DNA from: G965212025 sp965237985
Lineage (GTDB): Bacteria; Pseudomonadota; Gammaproteobacteria; Poriferisulfidales; Oxydemutatoraceae
Direction: 5' to 3'
DNA: 64,000 nucleotides
NCBI GenBank assembly: GCA_965237985.1
Contig: OZ250161.1
Span: forward strand, 1,364,001-1,428,000
Part shown: positions 27,567-35,743 of the stretch, piece by piece
Numbering within the stretch: position 1 is the first letter of the stretch
Layout: each line of letters starts with the position of its first letter
Program-made: the position numbers and the translations under genes
Notes under the pieces: generated by a model
Seen by the model: the letters and a program-made list of their open reading frames with translations, nothing else
The model's database searches: none
Told to the model about the DNA's origin: nothing

Positions 27567-27630
27567 CTCAGCTGGTTAGAGTACCGTCTTCACATGGCGG
27601 GGGTCGCTGGTTCGAATCCAGCCGCACCCA
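27557..27630 (+). tRNA. tRNA-Val (anticodon CAC)
   Basis: Complete cloverleaf: acceptor GGGTGCG with CGCACCC, D arm GCTC/GAGT, anticodon stem CCGTC/GGCGG with loop TTCACAT, T arm GCTGG/CCAGC with loop TTCGAAT, discriminator A. The anticodon CAC at 27591-27593 reads GTG, valine. CCA is not encoded. Its 3' part (from TTAGAG at 27576) is the left edge of the tandem triplication that also contains rpsT. It also marks the right end of the decayed defence segment, a common tRNA-adjacent position. Confidence 0.93.
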
Positions 27631-27787
27631 TTGAACAAAAAACAAAGAAAGCCTGACCGGGTCTTCGACGATGCCCTTGGGACTTGTCTTCCTGGTCACT
27701 TGCGCAAACCGCTCCCCGCCCTCGGGAACACAATCTCAAAAACAAGGTCGCCGACAACAGCGGTCTACTGGCAACAGAGTGGAACTT

Positions 27788-28063
27788 CTAGGGCTGTGCC
27801 GCCTTGCTGCGCAACAGGGCCAGATTCAAGTTGCGCTTATGCCGTGCCGCTTTGTTTTTGTGTATCAGCCCCTTGCTGACGCTTGCATCAATAACCGGAA
27901 CACAAGCCTGGTACGCAAGCTGTGCTCCCGCAGAATCTCCAGACTGAAGCAGTTTCGCGACTTTTTTCAGGCTGGTGCGGAACCTCGAATTCAGCCCCAC
28001 CCGGCGCTGTCTGGCAGCTTCCGCCTGACGCGCACGCTTTGCCACTGAATTTGTATTTGCCAT
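27788..28063 (-). CDS. rpsT: 30S ribosomal protein S20, copy 1
   Basis: 91 residues, identical in sequence to the other two copies, starting MANTNSVAKRARQAEAARQ and rich in Lys/Arg as expected for S20, which binds the 5' domain of 16S rRNA. The start is preceded by GGAAG rather than the GGGAG of the other copies. In front of it lies a tRNA-Val fragment and the end of copy 2, not the native promoter, so expression would need read-through from copies 2 and 3. Confidence 0.93.
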   Translation of the reverse strand: MANTNSVAKRARQAEAARQRRVGLNSRFRTSLKKVAKLLQSGDSAGAQLAYQACVPVIDASVSKGLIHKNKAARHKRNLNLALLRSKAAQP

Positions 28064-28093
28064 ATATTTTCTTCCAAATTACGTTTCAGCTGC

Positions 28094-28148
28094 TTAGAGT
28101 ACCGTCTTCACATGGCGGGGGTCGCTGGTTCGAATCCAGCCGCACCCA
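28094..28148 (+). pseudogene. tRNA-Val 3' fragment (copy 2)
   Basis: Matches tRNA-Val from TTAGAG in the D loop to the discriminator, including the CAC anticodon arm and T arm. The 5' acceptor strand and the first half of the D arm are missing, so it cannot fold as a tRNA. It is duplicated with rpsT. Confidence 0.92.
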
Positions 28149-28308
28149 TTGAACAAAAAACAAAGAAAGCCTGACCGGGTCTTCGACGATGCCCTTGGGA
28201 CTTGTCTTCCTGGTCACTTGCGCAAACCGCTCCCCGCCCTCGGGAACACAATCTCAAAAACGAGGTCGCCGACAACAACAGCGGTCTACTGGCAACAGAG
28301 TGGAACTT

Positions 28309-28584
28309 CTAGGGCTGTGCCGCCTTGCTACGCAACAGGGCCAGATTCAAGTTGCGCTTATGCCGTGCCGCTTTGTTTTTGTGTATCAGCCCCTTGCTGA
28401 CGCTTGCATCAATAACCGGAACACAAGCCTGGTACGCAAGCTGTGCTCCCGCAGAATCTCCAGACTGAAGCAGTTTCGCGACTTTTTTCAGGCTGGTGCG
28501 GAACCTCGAATTCAGCCCCACCCGGCGCTGTCTGGCAGCTTCCGCCTGACGCGCACGCTTTGCCACTGAATTTGTATTTGCCAT
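28309..28584 (-). CDS. rpsT: 30S ribosomal protein S20, copy 2
   Basis: Protein identical to copies 1 and 3. GGGAG lies just before the start. Upstream of the leader is the third tRNA-Val fragment rather than the native promoter, so it probably depends on transcription from copy 3. Retention of an intact frame despite redundancy fits a recent event or dosage selection. Confidence 0.93.
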   Translation of the reverse strand: MANTNSVAKRARQAEAARQRRVGLNSRFRTSLKKVAKLLQSGDSAGAQLAYQACVPVIDASVSKGLIHKNKAARHKRNLNLALLRSKAAQP

Positions 28585-28614
28585 ATATTTTCTCCCAAAT
28601 TACGTTTCAGCTGC

Positions 28615-28669
28615 TTAGAGTACCGTCTTCACATGGCGGGGGTCGCTGGTTCGAATCCAGCCGCACCCA
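28615..28669 (+). pseudogene. tRNA-Val 3' fragment (copy 3)
   Basis: Same fragment as at 28094-28148, 521 bases further on. It lacks the 5' acceptor strand and cannot form a tRNA. Confidence 0.92.
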
Positions 28670-28829
28670 TTGAACAAAAAACAAAGAAAGCCTGACCGGG
28701 TCTTCGACGATGCCCTTGGGACTTGTCTTCCTGGTCACTTGCGCAAACCGCTCCCCGCCCTCGGGAACACAATCTCAAAAACGAGGTCGCCGACAACAAC
28801 AGCGGTCTACTGGCAACAGAGTGGAACTT

Positions 28830-29105
28830 CTAGGGCTGTGCCGCCTTGCTGCGCAACAGGGCCAGATTCAAGTTGCGCTTATGCCGTGCCGCTTTGTTTT
28901 TGTGTATCAGCCCCTTGCTGACGCTTGCATCAATAACCGGAACACAAGCCTGGTACGCAAGCTGTGCTCCCGCAGAATCTCCAGACTGAAGCAGTTTCGC
29001 GACTTTTTTCAGGCTGGTGCGGAACCTCGAATTCAGCCCCACCCGGCGCTGTCTGGCAGCTTCCGCCTGACGCGCACGCTTTGCCACTGAATTTGTATTT
29101 GCCAT
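28830..29105 (-). CDS. rpsT: 30S ribosomal protein S20, copy 3 (native promoter)
   Basis: Same 91-residue protein. This copy alone keeps the original upstream sequence: a strong sigma70-type promoter (29132-29161) lies ~27 bases before its ATG, with GGGAG as ribosome-binding site. I therefore take it as the ancestral, certainly expressed copy. Confidence 0.95.
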   Translation of the reverse strand: MANTNSVAKRARQAEAARQRRVGLNSRFRTSLKKVAKLLQSGDSAGAQLAYQACVPVIDASVSKGLIHKNKAARHKRNLNLALLRSKAAQP

Positions 29106-29131
29106 ATATTTTCTCCCAAATTACGTTGCGG

Positions 29132-29161
29132 ATTGTATTGAGGAAACTTGCTGCTTGTCAA
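29132..29161 (-). promoter_or_regulatory. Sigma70 promoter of rpsT
   Basis: On the minus strand, TTGACA (29161-29156) is followed by an 18-base spacer and TACAAT (29137-29132), a near-consensus pair. It lies just outside the repeated unit, so only rpsT copy 3 has it directly. Confidence 0.7.
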
Positions 29162-29226
29162 TTTTTTCCTGGCCCGTGCCAAAATCTTGGCGCACGCCCT
29201 GCTTGCAGCGTCCATAAACCCCTCCC

Positions 29227-30345
29227 TCAAGTCAACGCCAGGTTATCTCGGTGTACAACTTCTGTTTCAAAATCCGCACCGACGATTTCCCGGGCTTTTT
29301 CACTGTTCATGCCAGCAATACTCCGCAGGTTCTCTGCGGAGTAATTAGTTAAACCTGTCGCAATGGTTCGGCCATTCGCGCCCTGACACTCCACGGGGTC
29401 GCCGCGCCTGAAATTTCCGCTAACCTTGCTGATGCCGACCGCCAGCAAACTCCTCCCGGAACCCAACAGAGCCTGGGTAGCACCGGCATCCAGAAACAGG
29501 ACGCCTGTGGGAACCAGGCTGTTAAGCCACTGCTTTCTAGCGTTTACTGGCGTAGTTGCCGGATACAGGTGGGTGCCGATTTTCTCGCCCCGCGCTACGC
29601 GCAGTATGACCTCTGGCTCCCGGCCCGAAGCAATGACTGTGGAAGTGTTTGCGCGGGCAGCGATGCGGGCAGCTTTGACCTTGGTAATCATGCCACCCCT
29701 GCCGATGCCGGTATTGCTGGGCCCGGCAATCTCATCCAGCAGGGGATCGTCAACACGAATGTCATCGATGATTGCCGCACCCGGGTCCAGGCGGGGATCG
29801 ATTTTACGCAGACCTTGCTCATCCGTGAGTATCAACAGGACCTCCGCCTCCACCAAGTTGGCAACCATGGCGGCAATGATGTCGTTGTCCCCGAAGCGAA
29901 TTTCTTCCGTGGCAACGGTATCGTTTTCGTTCACCACCGGAACGACACCCAGCTTCATCAACATGTTCAAGGTGTTCCTGACATTCAGGTAACGCTCCCT
30001 GTTATGTACGTCGCCATGTGTCAAAAGCACTTGGGAAACACACCGTTTCAGGCGTCTGAATTCCTTTTCAAAAGCGAAAATCAGCCCCATTTGGCCCACC
30101 GAAGCAATGGCCTGCTTTTCACACAAGTTTCTCGGTGGCTGACGCCACCCCATCCGGTAAGTTCCGGCAGCGATAGCGCCGGAAGAAACGATCACAACTT
30201 CCTTGCCTTGATCAATCAATTTGCTGATCTGTCCACACCAGTCATGAATCGCTTCGTAATTCAGTCCGGTCTTGGAGGCAGTGATCAAAGAACTTCCGAT
30301 CTTCACTACCCATCGGGTGGTTGACTTCACATTTACTTTGTTCAC
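29227..30345 (-). CDS. proB: Glutamate 5-kinase
   Basis: First enzyme of proline synthesis; phosphorylates glutamate. 372 residues with an amino-acid-kinase domain (VVKIGSSLI near 13-21, VVIVSSGAIAAG, NENDTVATEEIRFGDND, GRGGMITKVKAA) and a C-terminal PUA domain (LLAVGISKVSGNFRRGDPVECQG). Overlaps obgE by 4 bases (ATGA). The rplU-rpmA-obgE-proB order is conserved in beta- and gammaproteobacteria. Confidence 0.95.
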   Translation of the reverse strand: MNKVNVKSTTRWVVKIGSSLITASKTGLNYEAIHDWCGQISKLIDQGKEVVIVSSGAIAAGTYRMGWRQPPRNLCEKQAIASVGQMGLIFAFEKEFRRLKRCVSQVLLTHGDVHNRERYLNVRNTLNMLMKLGVVPVVNENDTVATEEIRFGDNDIIAAMVANLVEAEVLLILTDEQGLRKIDPRLDPGAAIIDDIRVDDPLLDEIAGPSNTGIGRGGMITKVKAARIAARANTSTVIASGREPEVILRVARGEKIGTHLYPATTPVNARKQWLNSLVPTGVLFLDAGATQALLGSGRSLLAVGISKVSGNFRRGDPVECQGANGRTIATGLTNYSAENLRSIAGMNSEKAREIVGADFETEVVHRDNLALT

Positions 30346-31379
30346 CGGTCATAACCCCCGCCGTCGTTTTCAATGAAAGCAAGCATGGCACGCTTCAAAG
30401 TTTCAAGGCTTGCGGCATCATGGACGGAAACACAAAAATGTCTGCCCCGCCACTGGAGCGCGTCAAGCAGTTTCTCGGCCCTGCAGTCAACAGTTTCTTC
30501 ATCCAGCAAGTCGCACTTGGTCAGAACCAGCCAGCGTTCCTTGTTGAATGCACCCGGACTGGAACTGCCCAACTCATGCTCAAAAGTTTTCGCATTGTCC
30601 AAGGCTTCCTGAAAACCAACGCTGCCAACATCGCACAGATGCAACAGCAGGCGAGCACGTTTCAGGTGTTTCAGGAACTGTGCTCCAAGTCCTTTGCCTT
30701 CGGTGGCGCCGCTGATAATCCCCGGCAAGTCAGCCACAACAAACGTTTTCCAGCCGTCCATGCGCACCACACCTCGGCCCGGAAACAAAGTTGTGAAAGG
30801 ATAGTCAGAGACCTTGGGGCGAGCATTGCTGACCACGGCGAGCAGTGACGATTTGCCGGCATTGGGCAACCCGGTCAAGGCAACGTCAGCCAGCAGTTTC
30901 AGTTCCAGAAACAAGGCACGAACATCACCATCCCTGCCTTTGGTACTGCGTTTTGACGCTCGGTCTGTGGAACTTTTGAAATGGATGTTGCCAAAACCAC
31001 GACTGCCTCCTTTCGCAACCAGCAATCGGGTTTCTTGATGGCTGATTTCGCCGATCAGTTCGCCCGTATCGGCGTCACGCACAAACGTTCCCAGCGGAAC
31101 CGGGACATCCAGATCCGTTCCACGTTTACCACGCAAACAACGCCCGCCACCGGGCGCGCCTCTGCCGGCGTGGAACAGGCTGCGATGGCGAAAGACCGAC
31201 AGAGAATTTCGTTTGCGGTCCGCAACCAGGTATACCGAACCTCCATCGCCTCCATCACCACCATCCGGCCCACCATTAGGCAAAGACCGCTCCCGCCTGA
31301 AACTGACCACACCCGCGCCCCCAGCGCCACCATACACTGACACTCTTGCTTCATCGACAAAAGGAATCGCTTTTTTCAT
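30342..31379 (-). CDS. obgE: GTPase Obg (ribosome assembly)
   Basis: Essential GTPase acting on the 50S subunit. The glycine-rich Obg fold covers residues 1-160 (VYGGAGGAGVVSFRRE, GGPDGGDGGDGGSVYLVAD, RGAPGGGRCLRGKRG). The G domain follows with G1 GLPNAGKSSLL, G3 DLPGIISGA and G4 TKCDLLDE. 345 residues. It is read with proB. A 290-base spacer separates it from rpmA, with no recognisable gene. Confidence 0.95.
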   Translation of the reverse strand: MKKAIPFVDEARVSVYGGAGGAGVVSFRRERSLPNGGPDGGDGGDGGSVYLVADRKRNSLSVFRHRSLFHAGRGAPGGGRCLRGKRGTDLDVPVPLGTFVRDADTGELIGEISHQETRLLVAKGGSRGFGNIHFKSSTDRASKRSTKGRDGDVRALFLELKLLADVALTGLPNAGKSSLLAVVSNARPKVSDYPFTTLFPGRGVVRMDGWKTFVVADLPGIISGATEGKGLGAQFLKHLKRARLLLHLCDVGSVGFQEALDNAKTFEHELGSSSPGAFNKERWLVLTKCDLLDEETVDCRAEKLLDALQWRGRHFCVSVHDAASLETLKRAMLAFIENDGGGYDR

Positions 31380-31669
31380 GATCTGATTTTTTTCGAAAAC
31401 TCGGGAGGGTGCAAGCTTGAAATTTTTCCTGGCTGAGCAGCGGGGGAAACAGGGGCTGGAAGACCGGCATAATCTCTAGCTCAGGAAGTCATCACACAAA
31501 AAACATTGTCAGCTCAGGCCGCCAACAGCTTTCCGCCTGAATTTCCCGCCGAAAAAATTGATTTTGCCCACCCGATCGCAACAGGCAAGCCGCTTCGTCA
31601 GGTTGCTCTGGTAAAAAACTCCAGAAAAAACATGCCGTCAGTACAAAAACAAGCCGTAGCTCTGTTCGG

Positions 31670-31927
31670 TTATGACGGCACCACGCTTACGTAGCGGCGG
31701 TTGCGTGCCCCCTTCCTTTTGAAATCAACCTGACCCGCAACCAAGGCAAACAGGGTATGGTCTTTGCCACACCCCACATTCTGACCAGAGTGAAAGTGCG
31801 TACCTCTTTGCCTGACGATGATTTCTCCAGCTTTTACGTACTCACTACCGAATTTTTTCACACCAAGCCTTTTCGACTTGGAATCCCGACCGTTTCGCGA
31901 ACTCCCTCCAGCTTTTTTATGTGCCAT
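31670..31927 (-). CDS. rpmA: 50S ribosomal protein L27
   Basis: 85 residues starting MAHKKAGGSSRNGRDSKSKR, the invariant L27 start with no leader, so the N-terminal tail can reach the peptidyl-transferase centre. Its ATG lies 11 bases inside the end of rplU, and its ribosome-binding site (GAGAAG) is inside rplU. Confidence 0.96.
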   Translation of the reverse strand: MAHKKAGGSSRNGRDSKSKRLGVKKFGSEYVKAGEIIVRQRGTHFHSGQNVGCGKDHTLFALVAGQVDFKRKGARNRRYVSVVPS

Positions 31928-32249
31928 TTTCTTCTCTTGGTAAATGAATTGCCAAAACTATGACTTTGGTAAGTTCCTGCCTGTGTCCCTGGTGCCTGGT
32001 GTATCCCTTGCGCCTGCGGAATTTTACCACTTCAATTTTTTTTCCCCGATAGTGCGCAAGCACTTCGCAAGAAACGTGGGCATTTTCCACGTGTGGCGTA
32101 CCGACAAGCAATTCTTTCTCGGTCTGCAAAAGTAAAACGTCGTTGACGCGCAAGGTTTCCCCTGCGGACAGAGCCAGCCTGTCCACAGAAAACTCATCCC
32201 CTTCCGCAACCTTCAGTTGCTTCCCTCGATCGTTGATCACGGCATACAT
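31917..32249 (-). CDS. rplU: 50S ribosomal protein L21
   Basis: Ribosomal protein of the 50S subunit. 110 residues, starting MYAVINDRGKQLKVAEGDEF, with the conserved KFRRRKGYTRHQGHRQELT near the C-terminus. The tail (VIVLAIHLPREENGT) is a few residues longer than usual because the stop lies inside rpmA; the native short end may have been lost. First gene of the rplU-rpmA pair. Confidence 0.94.
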   Translation of the reverse strand: MYAVINDRGKQLKVAEGDEFSVDRLALSAGETLRVNDVLLLQTEKELLVGTPHVENAHVSCEVLAHYRGKKIEVVKFRRRKGYTRHQGHRQELTKVIVLAIHLPREENGT

Positions 32250-32419
32250 AAAAACATCTCCAAACTATCCTGAAAAAACCCGAAAAATCCACAATACGGG
32301 CAACTCATGCCGGTACAAAGGGGGCGAGCACTTCGGCACAAGGAACCAGATCCGCGCGTTCATTACACCCGCCAGAAATGCCCCACGGGAGGACGGACAA
32401 CCAGACAACCATTGACTGA

Positions 32420-34177
32420 TCAACTGCGTTGCTTGGCGGACCAGCTGGCGTACTGTTTATTTACCCATTTCATGCCGGGTGCCTCAGGAGAGTCGGCGGG
32501 CTGCTCCCGACCGTGACCACGAGTCGGGACAATTTCGCCATCCTGATTTTCTGCCTCTTGACCCTGTCCACTATAGGGACCTCCGGGAAAATATGCGCTC
32601 GGGTCACCGTCCGGATAAAATTTCTCAAAATCATCAGGCAATTCAACGCTTTTCTCGTAATGTTCAGTAACTCCATCCAAAGCTGCTCCCTCGTCGACAG
32701 GCACCTCTAAAAGCTCGTCATACATACCAAAGACCTTTCTTTTTTGTACCGGTGTAGTGAGCTCGAGTTTGTTGTTCGCTGCGGCATATCGCACGGCCAG
32801 GGCTTCGCTGGCCGAGGTGGGGATTTCACGCACCCCTACGACACCGGAAAAAGCCAAAGGGCGCTGGTTCTCCGGAATCCCACGCTCTGCTACATCTGGT
32901 GTTCCACCTTCAGCCTTGCCTATGCATAAGTTGACCGCTATTCTTGCCAGCTTTTTAGACGGAACCAGGCGGTCCTGATTTGTGGACGAATCTGGAACAG
33001 AAACCGCAGAGTTTTCGTTGAAAAACGCTTGAAACCGCTCAGGAAGTTCTCCTTTTCCAGTAAATTTCTTTTGTACCTCTTTGCGCAAGAAACAAAGAAA
33101 ATCTACCGCCTCGTCACGAACTCCCTCATCCACAGCCTCCTTCCCAAAGCGTCCTCTTCTCCCAATTTCAGATGCGACCCGCTTCCCGGCCTGCACCCTG
33201 AAATCCGCCTTGTTCCACACTTTGTTCGGACCACTGTAAATCGCCGTGTTGGTACCACCTTCATAAGTATTATAGATAGACATATCCACGTTTCTTTTCC
33301 GTTCTTTAATTGCTTCTTGCGATTGATCCACATGATCCTCGGCACCTGTCTCGTTCTGTGCAATCACCTCATCGACATTTGCATCCTCATCTGGATCAAA
33401 AAACTGTACCCGGCCCTGGGAACCAAGCAAAAATTTGCCAGGATCTTCTCGAAAATTCGTCCCGTCGATAATCTTGTCTCCTGGTTTGACGACGGCAACC
33501 CTGACAGATTCTGCGTGAACCTTTTGAGATTTTACATGTAGTCTATGAGCTCTTCGCTCGTGGCTCGTTCTCGTGCTGTGCTGCAATTGTGCTTGATGGG
33601 ATTCATCAGGATTGAAGCCCTTGGGGAGGACGGGCTTTCGTACGAACATCGACATCTCCGAGCTTTTCAGAAGATCCAGAGCATTAAGGTTAAAAATGTA
33701 ATTGGTACTCGCAAGCTTGTCTGGTAAATCATGGTTTTTCCGCTGTTTTTGTTCTTCCTCTGTCACTCCTTCCTTAAAAGTTCTTTCTCCACCCAAAGCA
33801 GGTCTCATTGCCTCCCTTCTTTCCATGTAGGCAGACAAATGTTCCTCGATTTGCTGTTTCTCATCCTCGCCTATCGTAGTTCCCGACAGGCCCCCCAAAA
33901 TAGCTGTCTCCCTGCTCTGCTTCGCCAGACCTTCCAGCTTCTTCAACACTTGCGTTCTAGTCGCACTTCTCTCACCTGCCACATAGTTCCGGTATCCTTC
34001 CCGGGACATACGATTGACTCTGTATTGCAGAACCAGCCGGCCGAAAAACCCCAACATTTTAAGGTTTCCTTTTTTGTCGACTCTAAGCTCCCTGCCACTT
34101 TCATGCGCTTTCCGAACCGTCGCAAATGCTCGGTCAAACTCACTTGGCCGCCGCTTGGAACTCCGTATTTCTGACAT
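32420..34177 (-). CDS. Large hypothetical protein, paralogue A
   Basis: 585 residues, unknown family, no signal peptide or membrane helix. It is clearly paralogous to the protein at 35744-37342. Shared blocks in order: FATVRKAHESGRELRVDKKG (N-terminus), VLKKLEGLAKQSRETAIL, ALDLLKSSEMSMFVRKPV, KVWNKADFRVQAGKRV, EAVDFLCFLRKEVQKKF, GELPERFQAFFNENSAVSV, DRLVPSKKLARIAVNLC, DGVTEHYEKSVELPDDFEKF, and a C-terminal KWVNKQYASW. The middle is variable, acidic and probably disordered. A strong AGGAGG ribosome-binding site precedes the ATG, and a promoter lies ~45 bases upstream. The conserved tail could be a secretion or docking signal, but that is a guess. Confidence 0.85.
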   Translation of the reverse strand: MSEIRSSKRRPSEFDRAFATVRKAHESGRELRVDKKGNLKMLGFFGRLVLQYRVNRMSREGYRNYVAGERSATRTQVLKKLEGLAKQSRETAILGGLSGTTIGEDEKQQIEEHLSAYMERREAMRPALGGERTFKEGVTEEEQKQRKNHDLPDKLASTNYIFNLNALDLLKSSEMSMFVRKPVLPKGFNPDESHQAQLQHSTRTSHERRAHRLHVKSQKVHAESVRVAVVKPGDKIIDGTNFREDPGKFLLGSQGRVQFFDPDEDANVDEVIAQNETGAEDHVDQSQEAIKERKRNVDMSIYNTYEGGTNTAIYSGPNKVWNKADFRVQAGKRVASEIGRRGRFGKEAVDEGVRDEAVDFLCFLRKEVQKKFTGKGELPERFQAFFNENSAVSVPDSSTNQDRLVPSKKLARIAVNLCIGKAEGGTPDVAERGIPENQRPLAFSGVVGVREIPTSASEALAVRYAAANNKLELTTPVQKRKVFGMYDELLEVPVDEGAALDGVTEHYEKSVELPDDFEKFYPDGDPSAYFPGGPYSGQGQEAENQDGEIVPTRGHGREQPADSPEAPGMKWVNKQYASWSAKQRS

Positions 34178-34219
34178 TGTTCACCTCCTCCTGTTTCCTC
34201 CTCTCAAATCACACCCCGT

Positions 34220-34248
34220 ATTATAGATCGGGGCAGATCATTGTGCAA
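34220..34248 (-). promoter_or_regulatory. Likely promoter of paralogue A
   Basis: On the minus strand a perfect TATAAT (34225-34220) lies 43 bases before the ATG, with TTGCAC about 17 bases further upstream as a weak -35. An AGGAGG ribosome-binding site follows close to the start. Confidence 0.5.
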
Positions 34249-35743
34249 ACCTTGACACACTGTTGTCCGAGCAACATGCTCATATCCGCTCCGACTGAAA
34301 CCCTCAATCGGTTGACAGCAAATGGCACAAAAATCAACCAGCTCCGAGACCTTGTTCATATGCAGCTGGAGCGAAGGCGCACACCACGGGGGCGAGACCA
34401 CCCGCCAAGACCCACTTGAGGCACCGCCAAGCGGCTCCCTACGCTATTTTGTACATCTCAAGCGAGCCGCGTGCATGCAAGTTTTTGTCAGGCAGCACCA
34501 AAGTGATACGGCCCTTGTGTGAACGAGAGGGGAAGCACACCGGACCCCAGCGGCGGAAGGCGACCCAGGCTACGGTCAAGCCCTGGCGCCAAGGGCTGAA
34601 GCTCTCACGGATATGAGGCCACAAAACCAACTCGTGTGGTCGAGAAGTTGAGTGTGCCAAACAAATCCTGAACTTGCGGCGGAGGTGGCTTGAAAGTGGC
34701 TGAACATTTCTGGTCTGTGGCAGTCGAAAACAATGCATCAGCCAGTGATCCCACAATGGATGCATTGGAGCACTCCAGTGCAGCTTCTTGCACGGTGAGA
34801 TGGTTTCAGTAGACGGCAGTCAGCACAAAAGGGGTGATGAACCTTGCCGACCTCATACTGACGATGTCTTCTTCGAAATGCTTCATGAGGGCTTTCACCA
34901 CACGGGACGATTTGCTCACCGACAGCAAAGCAGACCGGGACGGAGCGTCCCCACTAATTCGGAGCGGCTCTGGCCGACCTTTGCGTTGCCCACATCCCTG
35001 CCAGAACTACGCAGATATATAGCTCGATCAGCATTCCCACAGCTTGGAGACAGACTGAATAAGCCAGAAAACAACCAGGGAACTGAACCTAGAATGCGGC
35101 AACGCAAAGTGAAAAACAGCCGCCGCCAGACGCTTTCTGTGAAACTCTCTGAAACGACCCGGCGCGTACTTCGCAGCTCCGGCGGCAGGCCCGGCACACC
35201 CGCATGAATCTTGCACATCAGGGGTTGCGAAACTTCAGCATATTCTGGCCCTGCGATCCCCGGCGCCGGGGATCTCCAGGATATCCGGTTATCGCGCGCA
35301 CCCGCCCCCCTCGCGTTCTTGGGCATTAAAAACTCAAATCCGTGGACAGACAGCGACCTCGGGGGGAGGAAGTCCTTTACTGGCAGCACAACAGGGAAAA
35401 GATGGCCACTGGCAACAACAGGCCATCTTCTTTCACGATGGTGACCATCGGCAAGACCGCTGTAAAAGGGGTTGACGGCAAAATTCTCAATCTAAGGAGA
35501 ATCGACGAAATCCTGACGCGACGCAAAAGTGCCTGGAAACTCCCAGCTGTTCCCTTTCAAACCCGTACCCATGAACCCCAACAGAGACAAATCCACGAGT
35601 CTCGTATCCGCTGTTTTTATTCTGTCGGGAGCAGACCTTCAATCTTGCCTTGACAACCGCAACACACGTTATGGAAAGAGCGGGTCGGGTTCGCAAGCAA
35701 ATCAGGGCATACTGTTCTGTGTTGTGACAGTGCCCGTCTGGAA
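34226..35743. other. 1.5-kb non-coding stretch between the two paralogues
   Basis: No open frame here has a recognisable domain on either strand. Two items stand out: a perfect 20-bp palindrome at 35255-35274, and a ~45-base segment at 34316-34362 that resembles the reverse complement of the edge of the 232-bp repeats (about 24664-24713). It may hold a decayed third family member, but I found none of the shared blocks. Confidence 0.45.
35255..35274. repeat. Perfect 20-bp palindrome
   Basis: GATCCCCGGCGCCGGGGATC equals its own reverse complement. No T-tract follows. It could be a protein-binding site or a hairpin end of a lost element; the sequence alone does not decide. Confidence 0.6.

Larger units (their letters stand above)
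27576..29128. repeat. Three tandem copies of a ~521-bp unit carrying rpsT and the 3' part of tRNA-Val
   Basis: Units start at TTAGAGTACC (27576, 28094, 28615) and end at AATTACGTT. Lengths are 518, 521 and about 514 bases; the first differs by a 3-base indel (GACAACAGCGG versus GACAACAACAGCGG). The right-hand boundary touches TTCAGCTGC before the next TTAGAG, close to the native CAGCTGG-TTAGAG of the tRNA, so short homology may have set the junction. Copies are nearly identical, so the event is recent. Confidence 0.96.

Noticed and set aside
27922..29344. Repeated plus-strand frames of 76-126 codons across the rpsT copies
   Set aside because: They are antisense shadows of rpsT; the minus-strand S20 protein explains the conservation.
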